Part shown: positions 57,183 through 64,000 of the stretch, piece by piece
Layout of the letters: each line of letters starts with the position of its first letter
Numbering within the stretch: position 1 is the stretch's first letter
From: Roseococcus pinisoli
GTDB lineage: Bacteria; Pseudomonadota; Alphaproteobacteria; Acetobacterales; Acetobacteraceae
Length of the DNA: 64,000 nucleotides
Assembly (NCBI RefSeq): GCF_018413645.1
Contig: NZ_JAHCDA010000004.1
Location: 248,001 to 312,000 of the forward strand
Direction: 5' to 3'
The notes under the pieces: model-generated
The model's input: only the letters and a program-made list of their open reading frames with translations
The model's database searches: none
What the model was told of the DNA's origin: nothing
Translations under genes and position numbers: made by a program

Positions 57183-57452
57183 GGCGTTTTCCCGGGGCTT
57201 CGCGGCCAGTGTGGCAATGCAGCATGAGGGCGGCAAGCCACGCCAACCCGATGGATCACGGCGCAGCCGCGCGGCAGATGCCTCGGCTTTGGGCATCGGC
57301 GCCTGCCCTCCCCGTCGGAATCGTCGCCTTGGCCATCGAATCGATGGCGCTTCTGCGCTTCCGCCGGCTTAGGCTGGGGTCTTGGCCGAGGCGTGGTGGG
57401 GCACCGAACAGTGCCCTGCCCTGCTTTCGCTTGGGAAAAGAAGGGAGACCCA

Positions 57453-59087
57453 ATGAAGACGAGCGTGCAGAGGAAGATCACCGTGAAGGGCCTGGCCGCG
57501 GCCCTGCTGCTGGCCACGGGCATCGCCCCCGCGATCAGCCCGGCCCAGGCGCAGCAGCCCGGCACCCTGCGCATCGCCATGACGGCGGCGGATGTGCCGA
57601 CGACCAACGGCGCGCCCAATAACGGCTACGAAGGCCTGCGCTGGCTGGGCTATCCGATCTTCGAATCCCTCACCCTCTGGGATCTCTCGCGCGCGGACAC
57701 GCTGGCGAGCGTCCGGCCCGGCCTCGCCGAATCCTGGGAGCAGGACCAGGCCGACCCTACCAAGTGGCGCTTCCGCCTGCGCAGCGGCGTCACCTTCCAT
57801 GACGGCGCGCCCTGGAACGCGGATGCGGCCATCTGGGGCCTCGACCGCTTCTACCGGAACGACGCACCGAACTACGACCCGCAGGGCTCCGCCTTCACGC
57901 GGCCGCGCACCGCCGGCTTCGGCAGCTACCGCAAGCTCGACGACATGACGATCGAGATCACCACCGAGCGGCCGCTGAGCTACTTCCCCTATATCCTGCC
58001 TTACATCCTCTTCTCGTCGCCGCAGGCCTTCGAGGCGGCGGGGCGCGACTGGTCGCGCGTCGGCAATGCGCCGGCCGGCACCGGGCCCTTCCGCATCACG
58101 CGCTTCGTGCCGCGCCAGTCCGTCGAGCTCACGCGCAACGACAACTACTGGGATGTCCCGCGCCGGGCGAAGCTCAACCGCGTCATCCTGCTGCCGGTGC
58201 CCGACGCCAATACGCGCGTCGCCGCGCTGCGCTCGGGCCAGGTGGACTGGATCGAGGCGCCGCCGCCCGATGCGCTCCAGCCGCTGCGCTCAGCGGGCTT
58301 CAACGTGGTCACGAACTCCTACCCGCATGTCTGGCCCTGGCTCTTCGCCGCCGGCCGGCCCGACAGCCCGACCGCGGATGTCCGCGTGCGCCAGGCGCTC
58401 AACTACTGCGTCGACCGCGACGGGCTCGTCACCATGCTGAACGGCACCGCGGAGCCGGCGGTGGGCTTCTTCAACGCGTCCAACCCGCTCTTCGGCACGC
58501 CGCAGAACCGCTACCGCTTCGACCCCGCCCGCGGCCGCGCCCTGCTGGCCGAGGCCGGGTACAATGCGCAGCGACCGCTGCGGCTGAAGGTCAGCATCTC
58601 CAACTCGGGATCCGGCCAGATGCAGCCGCTGCCGATGAACGAGGCGCTGCAGCAGAACCTGCGCGAGAGCTGCGGCGTGCAGGTCAGCTTCGAGGTGGTG
58701 GAGTGGACGGTGCTGCTCGGCACGCTGCGCGCCGAGCCGACGGCGCCGGGCTGGCTGGGCGCGGATGCCGCGAATATCAGCCTCGTCTCCTCGGATGCCT
58801 TCCAGATGGCGCGCTGGTTCCTCTCGGCGAATTCGTCGCCGCGTGGCAGCAATGCCGGCCATTGGCGCGACGAGGCCTTCGATACGGCGATGACCGAGGT
58901 GGAGCGCGCGCGCTCGCCGGAGGAAGCCGCACCCGCACTGCGCCGCGCGCATGAGCGGCTCGTGGATGGCGCGCCCTGGCTCTACATCGTGCACGACACC
59001 AATCCGCGCGCCATGAGCCGGCGCGTGCACAACTTCGTCTCGGCGCAGTCCTGGTTCCAGGACCTCACCAACGTCGAGGTGCGCTGA
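57453..59087 (+). CDS. ABC transporter substrate-binding protein, family 5 (peptide/nickel type)
   Basis: A 544-residue periplasmic protein with a signal peptide (AAALLLATGIAPAISPAQAQ, cleaved near 34). Family 5 signs are GYPIFESLTLWDLSR, KWRFRLRSGVTFHDGAPWNADAAIWGLDRF (around 105-140), VGNAPAGTGPFRITRFVP and a late DVRVRQALNYCVDRDGLV. It should bind a peptide or a similar amphipathic compound. AAGGGAG precedes the ATG. No permease or ATPase follows, so it is orphan here, but an M20 amidohydrolase gene lies 100 bp downstream. Confidence 0.88.
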   Translation: MKTSVQRKITVKGLAAALLLATGIAPAISPAQAQQPGTLRIAMTAADVPTTNGAPNNGYEGLRWLGYPIFESLTLWDLSRADTLASVRPGLAESWEQDQADPTKWRFRLRSGVTFHDGAPWNADAAIWGLDRFYRNDAPNYDPQGSAFTRPRTAGFGSYRKLDDMTIEITTERPLSYFPYILPYILFSSPQAFEAAGRDWSRVGNAPAGTGPFRITRFVPRQSVELTRNDNYWDVPRRAKLNRVILLPVPDANTRVAALRSGQVDWIEAPPPDALQPLRSAGFNVVTNSYPHVWPWLFAAGRPDSPTADVRVRQALNYCVDRDGLVTMLNGTAEPAVGFFNASNPLFGTPQNRYRFDPARGRALLAEAGYNAQRPLRLKVSISNSGSGQMQPLPMNEALQQNLRESCGVQVSFEVVEWTVLLGTLRAEPTAPGWLGADAANISLVSSDAFQMARWFLSANSSPRGSNAGHWRDEAFDTAMTEVERARSPEEAAPALRRAHERLVDGAPWLYIVHDTNPRAMSRRVHNFVSAQSWFQDLTNVEVR

Positions 59088-59094
59088 CCGGAAC

Positions 59095-59121
59095 GGCGGC
59101 GCCGGGCATTCCGGCGCCGCC
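59095..59121 (+). terminator. Hairpin after the family 5 binding-protein gene
   Basis: A perfect 11-bp stem (GGCGGCGCCGG / CCGGCGCCGCC, 5-nt loop) begins 7 bp after the stop codon. The following sequence is pyrimidine-rich but lacks a true T-run. It would partly separate the binding-protein gene from the hydrolase gene. Confidence 0.6.
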
Positions 59122-59187
59122 ATCCGCTACTTCTCTTCTGCCGCAGGCCTGCAATGATGCCTTCTCAAAAACAGGGGGAGAGGTGTC

Positions 59188-60447
59188 ATGAGGCTTTCCG
59201 AAGCGGTTTCCGCGCAGACGCCCCTGGTGCAACGGCTGCTGGATGGGGTCGCCACGATCGGCGCCGATCCGCCGGGCATCACCCGTGATGCCTTCGGCCG
59301 CGGCGAGAACGACGCCCAGTCCCTCATCGCCCGCGCTGCTGCCGAGCTCGGCCTGACCGCGCGCCTTGATGAGGCCGCCAATCTCTCGCTCCGCTGGCCC
59401 TCGGGCCATGACGCGCCGCCCGTGCTCATCGGCTCGCATCTCGACAGCGTGGTGCAGGGCGGCAATTTCGACGGCGCGGCCGGTGTCATCGCGGGCATCG
59501 GCGCCATCGCCGCGCTGCAGGCCGCCGGCATCGCGCCGAAGCGCGACATCGAAGTCCTGGCCCTGCGCTGCGAGGAGGCGGTGTGGTTCGGCCTCGGCCT
59601 GATCGGCAGCCGCGCCCTGCTCGCCCGCCTTCCGGCCGGTGCGCTGGAGCTGCCGCATGCGCGCAGCGGCCTCACTTTGGCGCAGAGCATCGATGCCTGC
59701 GGCGGCCATTCCGCCCGCCTGCGGGAGAACACGCCGCTCCGCGACCCGCGCTCGATCGGCGTCTATCTCGAGGTGCATATCGAGCAGGCACCGCAGCTCA
59801 TCGAGGCGAATGCGCCCGTGGCGGTCTGCCTCGCCAATCCGGGGAATGTGCGGCACCCCTTCATCCGCATCCGCGGCGAGGACGCGCATACCGGCCTGCC
59901 CCACCGCTTCCGCCGCGACGCCGCCCTGGCCGGCGCCGATCTCTCCCTGGCGCTGGAGCGGCTGTGGCTGGACGAGGAAAAGGCCGGCCGGCCCATGGCC
60001 ATCACCATCGGCCGCTTCCACACGCCGGCGGCGCGGCACAGCCTGACGGCGGTCTCCGGCGGCTTCGAGCTCAGCCTGGATCTGCGCGCCTATGATGCTG
60101 CGCATCTCGCGGCGCTGGAGAAGCGACTGGGCGCGATCGCGGCGGAGGTCGCCGCGCGCCGGAAGGTGGAGATCGTGCTGGGCGAGCGCAGCGCAGCCGC
60201 GCCGGGGCCGATGGACCCTGCCCTCATCGAGGCGCTGTCCGCCGCCGCCGCGCGCTGCGGCATCGCGGCGCCGCGGCTGAACAGCCCCGGCAGCCACGAC
60301 GCCAACAACTTCGCGGCCAGCGGTGTGCCGACCGGCATGCTGCTGGTGCGGAACCAGAATGGCAGCCACAACCCCTACGAGGCCATGGACACGCCCGACC
60401 TGATGGCCGCCATCGGCGTCCTCGCCGAATGGCTGGCCAACGGCTGA
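59188..60447 (+). CDS. M20-family amidohydrolase (hydantoinase/carbamoylase or allantoate-type)
   Basis: A 419-residue binuclear metallohydrolase. It contains the metal-ligand motifs GSHLDSVVQGGNFDGAAGVIA (residues 80-100), CEEAVWFGLGLIGSRALLA, VYLEVHIEQAPQLI and PGSHDANNFAASG, and C-terminal MLLVRNQNGSHNPYEAMD. It would cleave a ureido or amide group such as in N-carbamoyl amino acids or allantoate. GGGAGAGG precedes the ATG. It is followed by a convergent NIPSNAP gene; neighbouring genes suggest amino-acid scavenging. Confidence 0.88.
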   Translation: MRLSEAVSAQTPLVQRLLDGVATIGADPPGITRDAFGRGENDAQSLIARAAAELGLTARLDEAANLSLRWPSGHDAPPVLIGSHLDSVVQGGNFDGAAGVIAGIGAIAALQAAGIAPKRDIEVLALRCEEAVWFGLGLIGSRALLARLPAGALELPHARSGLTLAQSIDACGGHSARLRENTPLRDPRSIGVYLEVHIEQAPQLIEANAPVAVCLANPGNVRHPFIRIRGEDAHTGLPHRFRRDAALAGADLSLALERLWLDEEKAGRPMAITIGRFHTPAARHSLTAVSGGFELSLDLRAYDAAHLAALEKRLGAIAAEVAARRKVEIVLGERSAAAPGPMDPALIEALSAAAARCGIAAPRLNSPGSHDANNFAASGVPTGMLLVRNQNGSHNPYEAMDTPDLMAAIGVLAEWLANG

Positions 60448-60458
60448 ACCGTCACTGG

Positions 60459-60497
60459 AGCATCTTTACCCGACCGGATGATTCCATCCGATCGGGT
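60459..60497. repeat. REP-like palindromic element with hairpin between convergent genes
   Basis: The arms ACCCGACCGGATG (60468-60480) and CATCCGATCGGGT (60485-60497) pair at 12 of 13 positions around ATTC. Preceded by GAGCATCTTT, it resembles a dispersed palindrome I know from alphaproteobacterial genomes, though no second copy was noticed here. It can serve as terminator for the hydrolase and NIPSNAP genes. Confidence 0.55.
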
Positions 60498-60503
60498 GAT
60501 CAT

Positions 60504-60521
60504 CCGGGGCTCGCGCCCCGG
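60504..60521. terminator. Short GC hairpin before the NIPSNAP stop
   Basis: CCGGGGC and GCCCCGG pair around a TCGC loop, just after the REP-like element and 2 bp before the NIPSNAP stop. It is symmetric and could act for the minus-strand gene; no T-run. Confidence 0.4.
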
Positions 60522-60522
60522 C

Positions 60523-60849
60523 TCACTTCACCGACGAGAAGGCCGTCGGCTGCAGGATCAGGTTGCTGACGGTGGCGACGATCGCGCCGTCCTTCTCCGT
60601 CTCGGCGCGCTTGGCGATCCATTCCGGATCGGCCTGGAACGCGGTCCACTTCTGCTCGCGCTCGGCCAGGGATTCCCATTCCAGCAGGTAGTAGAGATCC
60701 TGGTTGGAATCGCCGATCGTCACCGTCCAGAAGCCCGCCTGGCGGATGCCGTGCTTCTTCCAGATGTCGAGGGTGACGGTCTCGAACCGGCGCAGCAGGT
60801 TCGGCAGCCGGCCGGAGATGCAGTGATAGATGCGAAGCTCGTGAATCAA
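60523..60849 (-). CDS. NIPSNAP family protein
   Basis: A 108-residue single NIPSNAP domain (dimeric ferredoxin-like fold): IHELRIYHCISGRLPNLLRRFE, then GFWTVTIGDSNQDLYYLLEWESLAEREQKWTAFQADPEW. The biochemical role is unknown; bacterial versions are often next to degradation genes. The start is a TTG with GGGAG about 8 nt upstream. It lies 111 bp after the aminotransferase gene on the same strand. Confidence 0.87.
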   Translation of the reverse strand: MIHELRIYHCISGRLPNLLRRFETVTLDIWKKHGIRQAGFWTVTIGDSNQDLYYLLEWESLAEREQKWTAFQADPEWIAKRAETEKDGAIVATVSNLILQPTAFSSVK

Positions 60850-60960
60850 GACGGATACTCCCTGTTCTCTTTATGCGGCGAGACGATGCGGGCCGCGCGA
60901 CGCGCTGTCGAGACGCGGCTATGATGTGGACGCCGCCGGTCGGCGGCGCCCTCCAGATTG

Positions 60961-62133
60961 TCAGCCCGCGAGGAAGGCCGCGGCTGCCGAAACGCCGGCC
61001 CCTGGCGACACTGCATGCCCCAGCTCGCGCAGCACCGATTCCAGCTGCACGAGGTCGGTCAGGACGGTGCCCTCGTCATGCCCCCCCATCACGCCGATGC
61101 GGATGACGCGGCCCTGCAGGCGGTTGCGGGCGCCGGCGATCACCGTCGCGTGGCGCTGATACATCAGGCGCACGATGTCGCCGCCCTCCAGCCCCGCCGG
61201 CACCTCGAAGACCACGACGGTGGAGGAGCGCCGGGGCGCCTTCGTGAACTCGGCAAGCCCCATCGCCGCGCCGCCGGCCCGCAGCGCCTCGGCCAGGCGG
61301 TGATGGCGCGCGAGCACCTTCGGCAGCGTCTCCGTCTCGATCAGGCGGAGTGCCGTGTGCAGCGCTGCCAGGTGCGAGACATTCGGCGTGAAGGGCGTCT
61401 CGTGCTTCTCGGCAGCGGCCAGCGCCTTGCGGAAGTCGAAGAAGAAGCGCGGCATCCCCTCGTTGCGCTGGACGCGCGCGCGGGCACGCTCGCTGAGGCT
61501 CACGAGGCCGAGGCCCGGCGGGCACATCAGCGCCTTCTGCGAAGCGGAGACGACGATGTCGACGCCCCATTCGTCCTGCCGCATCTCGATGCCGCCGAGC
61601 CCGCTGACGGAATCCGTCACCAGCAGCGTGCGCGTGTCGCGCGTCAGCCGGCCGAGCGCCTCGAGATCGGCGACGACGCCGGTGGAGCTCTCGTTATGGG
61701 TGACGAGCAGCGCGCCGTAATCGCCCTCGCGCAGCTTCGCGCCGATCACGGCGGGATCCGGCGCCTCGCCCCAGGTGAAGTCCAGCACCTCGACTTCGGC
61801 GCCGAGGCAGCGGCCGATCTCGGCGAAGCGCTCGCCGAATTGGCCGTGCGAGGCCACCAGCACGCGCTCGCCGGGCGCCAGGATATTGGCGAGCGTCGCC
61901 TCCATCGCGGCGGTGCCGGAACCGGCCAGGAAGACCACCGGATTCCGCGTGCCGAGGACGGGGCGGACCAGTTCCTCCGTCGCGGCCAGCAGCGCGCGGA
62001 ATTCCGGGCCGCGATGGTTGATCATCGGCCGGCCCAGCGCCGCGCGAACCGCCTCCGGCACCTCCGTCGGCCCGGGAAGGCGCAGGCGATAGCCCGGGGG
62101 CGGGGCGAAGGAAGCGTCGGGCAATGCGGTCAA
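60961..62133 (-). CDS. Class V aminotransferase, alanine/serine-glyoxylate type
   Basis: A 390-residue PLP enzyme of the serine/alanine-glyoxylate aminotransferase subgroup. Motifs are RLPGPTEVPEAVRAALGRPMINHRGPEFRAL, FLAGSGTAAMEATLANIL, VTDSVSGLGGIEM and the PLP-lysine SASQKALMCPPGLG (around 185-198). It would transfer the amino group of an amino acid to glyoxylate or a similar acceptor. The start is uncertain: TTG at 62133 with GAGG 8 nt upstream is preferred, and an in-frame TTG at 62190 lacks a ribosome site. Confidence 0.85.
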   Translation of the reverse strand: MTALPDASFAPPPGYRLRLPGPTEVPEAVRAALGRPMINHRGPEFRALLAATEELVRPVLGTRNPVVFLAGSGTAAMEATLANILAPGERVLVASHGQFGERFAEIGRCLGAEVEVLDFTWGEAPDPAVIGAKLREGDYGALLVTHNESSTGVVADLEALGRLTRDTRTLLVTDSVSGLGGIEMRQDEWGVDIVVSASQKALMCPPGLGLVSLSERARARVQRNEGMPRFFFDFRKALAAAEKHETPFTPNVSHLAALHTALRLIETETLPKVLARHHRLAEALRAGGAAMGLAEFTKAPRRSSTVVVFEVPAGLEGGDIVRLMYQRHATVIAGARNRLQGRVIRIGVMGGHDEGTVLTDLVQLESVLRELGHAVSPGAGVSAAAAFLAG

Positions 62134-62270
62134 CGGGCGAACCTCGGATGGAATGGCGCGCAGGTTGGGAGCGCCCGGGGGCGCCGTCAATTCGCCGGCG
62201 ACACGTCTTCCACACGAAAAATCGGCCCGATTTCCCGTGACGCGGCGCCGCGGCGCGGTAGCCTGCGGCC

Positions 62271-62936
62271 ATGACCTATTCGCTTCTCGGCCGCTGCGCG
62301 CGGACCGGCCAGTTCGGCGCTGCCGTCACGACCTCGGGCCTCGCCGTGGGGTCCCGCGTGCCGCACCTCGCTCCGCGCCTCGGCGGCGTGCTGACGCAGC
62401 ACCGCACCGACCCCAGGCTGGGCCCGCGCGGGCTCGCCCTGCTCGCCGGCGGATGCTCCGCGGAGGAGACGCTGGCGGCGCTGGTGGCGAGCACGCCGCA
62501 TCATCGCTGGCGGCAGCTCGCCTGCATCGACGCGCAGGGCCGCACCGCGCATTTCCATGGCGAGGCGGTGAAGCCCGCCCGGGGTGCCGTGCATGTGCAG
62601 GACGGCATCGCCCTCGGCAATATCCTCGCCCATGACGGCGTGCCGCAGGCCATGGCGGCGGCCTTCGCCGAAAGCGGGAGCGAGCCCCTGGCCGAGCGCC
62701 TGATGCGCGCGCTGGAGGCCGGCGAGGCGGCGGGCGGCGAGGGCCGCGCCGTCACCTCCTCCGCCCTGCTCGTCATGGAGCGGGAGGTCTTCCCCCTCGT
62801 CGATCTGCGCGTGGATCTGGCGCCCGAGGCCATCTCGGCGCTGCGCGACCTGTGGGACGCCTATGCGCCCTCGGTCGACGACTTCGTCACCCGCGCCATC
62901 GACCCGGATTCCTGGCCGGGCGCGCCCCTGACCTAG
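62271..62936 (+). CDS. DUF1028 family protein
   Basis: A 221-residue member of DUF1028 (Ntn-hydrolase-like fold): MTYSLLGRCARTGQFGAAVTTSGLAVGSRVPHL, ACIDAQGRTAHFHG and the C-terminal PLVDLRVD...AISALRDLWDAYAP. The role is unknown; members often sit with N-carbamoyl or peptide-degrading enzymes, as here. It diverges from the aminotransferase gene and overlaps the convergent downstream gene by 4 bp. Confidence 0.87.
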   Translation: MTYSLLGRCARTGQFGAAVTTSGLAVGSRVPHLAPRLGGVLTQHRTDPRLGPRGLALLAGGCSAEETLAALVASTPHHRWRQLACIDAQGRTAHFHGEAVKPARGAVHVQDGIALGNILAHDGVPQAMAAAFAESGSEPLAERLMRALEAGEAAGGEGRAVTSSALLVMEREVFPLVDLRVDLAPEAISALRDLWDAYAPSVDDFVTRAIDPDSWPGAPLT

Positions 62937-63736
62937 ATCAGCCCCTGCTCCGCCGCGTAGCGCCGGGCGAGCGCGAGGGGCGCGGCCAGCGCGTCCCAGC
63001 CGCGCGGCAGGCCCGAGGACGCTTGTGCGTCGGAGGCCGCCAGCATCCGCAGCAGCTCCTCCACCAGGGCCGGCTCGGCGCGATCGCGGCGCACCACCAT
63101 CAGATGGTTCACCGGCACGAAGCCATGCCGCTCCACGAAGGCCCGGCCTGCTGCCGCGACATCCGGGAAGACCGGCCGCGCCCATTCCATCGGCGGCGCG
63201 TCGGAGCCGAAGATCGCCGCATCCAGCAGGCCGTCCCGCAGCATGGCGCCGATCTCGGCACCCGCCGGCGCGCGCTCGGCCCAGGGCGGATCGCCGGCCT
63301 CGGCGACATGCGGATCCTCGAAGGTCGTCCAGCGCATCGCATCCGCCGCCACGCCGTGGAATTCCTGGAGAATGCCCCGCAGCCAGAGCCCCGTGGTCTG
63401 GCTATAGGCGCGCACCCCGATGCGCTTCCCCGCCAGGTCCGCCGGTCCGCGAATGGCGGAATCCGCGCGGCAGAGCAGCGACCCCTCCTGCAGGCGGGCG
63501 GAGAGGACGACGGGCAGCAGATCCAACGCCTTGCCGTGCGTCTCGGCCTGCAGATAGGTGGCGATGGCCATCTCGCTCACGTCGAAGCGCAGCTCGCGCA
63601 CCATGGGCGCGAAGGCGCGCGTGATATTGGGGAAATCGGCGACATCCAGCCGCAGCAATTCCGAGGCGATGCGTCCGTCCAGCAGCGCCGCCGTATGGCG
63701 ATAGCGGCCGATCGCGGCCTTCCAGCTCGTGGTCAT
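62933..63736 (-). CDS. 4,5-dihydroxyphthalate decarboxylase-like / substrate-binding-like protein
   Basis: A 267-residue protein with the periplasmic-binding fold but no signal peptide. Similar segments to 4,5-dihydroxyphthalate decarboxylase are YRHTAALLDGRI (residues 12-23), ELRFDVSEMAIATYLQ, IRGPADLAGKRIGVRAYSQTTGLWLRGILQEFHGV and a late VPVNHLMVVRRD. It could be a cytoplasmic decarboxylase or a binding protein that lost its leader. It begins in an ATGA overlap with the glucokinase stop. Confidence 0.65.
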   Translation of the reverse strand: MTTSWKAAIGRYRHTAALLDGRIASELLRLDVADFPNITRAFAPMVRELRFDVSEMAIATYLQAETHGKALDLLPVVLSARLQEGSLLCRADSAIRGPADLAGKRIGVRAYSQTTGLWLRGILQEFHGVAADAMRWTTFEDPHVAEAGDPPWAERAPAGAEIGAMLRDGLLDAAIFGSDAPPMEWARPVFPDVAAAGRAFVERHGFVPVNHLMVVRRDRAEPALVEELLRMLAASDAQASSGLPRGWDALAAPLALARRYAAEQGLI

Positions 63737-64000
63737 CCTGCGCGCTCCTGCCCCTGGGCCGCCAGGCGGGCGAGACCCAGCAGGGCCGGCTGGGCGTAGC
63801 GGATCAGCCGGACGGGAATGCGGGTGAGATAGTCGCGCATCCGGGATCGGTCGCGGAAGCGCTCCAGGAACGCCTCGCGCGGGGCCATCTCGGCGAAGGA
63901 CTGCGCGACGCCGCCGGCGAGGAAGACCCCGCCCCGAGCGCCCAGGGTTAGCGCCACGTCGCCGCAGAAGCCGCCGAGCGCGTGCCAGAACACGGACACG
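63733..64000 (-). CDS. glk: Glucokinase, C-terminal part (runs off right edge)
   Basis: 89 codons at the right end encode the C-terminus of a bacterial glucokinase: FCGDVALTLGARGGVFLAGGVAQSF matches the ADP-side segment, then FLERFRDRSRMRDYLTRIPVRLIRY and PALLGLA. The N-terminal ATP and sugar sites are outside the window. Its stop overlaps the start of the dihydroxyphthalate-decarboxylase-like gene (ATGA), implying one operon. Confidence 0.85.
   Translation of the reverse strand, partial: VSVFWHALGGFCGDVALTLGARGGVFLAGGVAQSFAEMAPREAFLERFRDRSRMRDYLTRIPVRLIRYAQPALLGLARLAAQGQERAG

Noticed and set aside
51376-57227. Two plus-strand frames of about 1,000 and 950 codons
   Set aside because: Antisense to tamB, tamA and nitroreductase; low-complexity translations.
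57183-57452. Possible riboswitch in the 270-bp leader of the family 5 binding-protein gene
   Set aside because: Only a 6-bp hairpin (57399-57416) is evident; no conserved riboswitch core recognised.

Overview
This is a gene-dense, very GC-rich (roughly 70%) chromosomal window, most likely from an alphaproteobacterium of the family Acetobacteraceae (Roseomonas-like). That placement is inferred from four things: the composition, six TctC/Bug-family tricarboxylate-type binding proteins, the order bamE / cyt bc1 chaperone / DUF177 / rpmF / plsX / fabH, and an ihfA-merR pair. No rRNA or tRNA gene was found, so the taxonomy stays indirect. There is no CRISPR array, no insertion sequence and no obvious large island. 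Most of the sequence is ordinary chromosome with catabolic and transport modules between housekeeping genes.

Layout. 1-4.3 kb: LysR regulator (cut by the window edge), a methyltransferase, and a Bug protein plus amidase unit. 4.5-9.3 kb: an MFS transporter, a zinc-type ABC permease/ATPase pair (znuB/znuC-like) preceded by a Zur-box-like palindrome, DUF445 and MaoC proteins. 9.4-12.6 kb: Bug protein and SsuD-like flavin monooxygenase divergent from a LysR gene, with a nested inverted repeat between them. 12.7-16.3 kb: elongation factor G and aspartate aminotransferase, each with a clear terminator. 16.4-20.1 kb: potFGHI-type putrescine ABC transporter. 20.3-21.2 kb: two phage-tail-like gene remnants and a DUF2842 protein. 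21.4-22.6 kb: apt, merR, ihfA. 22.8-27.4 kb: an acyl-transfer locus of three SGNH hydrolases, one MBOAT O-acyltransferase and a small membrane protein. 27.4-31.5 kb: fabH, plsX, rpmF, DUF177, cytochrome bc1 chaperone, bamE.

31.6-33.7 kb: argD-argF. 33.8-36.8 kb: three Bug genes in tandem. 37.1-38.5 kb: lpdA. 38.6-43 kb: tricarballylate cluster tcuA-tcuB-Bug with a divergent GntR regulator. 43-46 kb: GAF-GGDEF diguanylate cyclase and an M3 oligoendopeptidase. 46-47.8 kb: DUF3830, DUF167, VIT-family transporter, DUF3309. 47.9-50.5 kb: tonB-exbD-exbB with a small secreted protein and a possible Fur site. 50.7-56.2 kb: tamA-tamB. 56.3-64 kb: nitroreductase, a family-5 peptide-type binding protein, an M20 amidohydrolase, NIPSNAP, a class V aminotransferase, DUF1028, a dihydroxyphthalate-decarboxylase-like protein, and the C-terminal part of glucokinase.

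How it fits together. The recurring theme is scavenging of organic acids and amides: an extracytoplasmic binding protein paired with one or two catabolic enzymes and often a divergent regulator (Bug+amidase, Bug+LLM+LysR, Bug+TcuAB+GntR, SBP5+M20 hydrolase). No TctA/TctB membrane subunits are present, so the Bug proteins must work with permeases encoded elsewhere or serve as sensors. The most noteworthy structural observation is that the usually contiguous alphaproteobacterial fabH-ihfA-merR order is split by the 4.8-kb SGNH/MBOAT locus. I did not find a convincing wholly new system. The best leads are that locus, the Zur-box/micro-ORF at znuC, the nested LysR operator, the TcuAB-Bug operon and the tandem Bug duplication.
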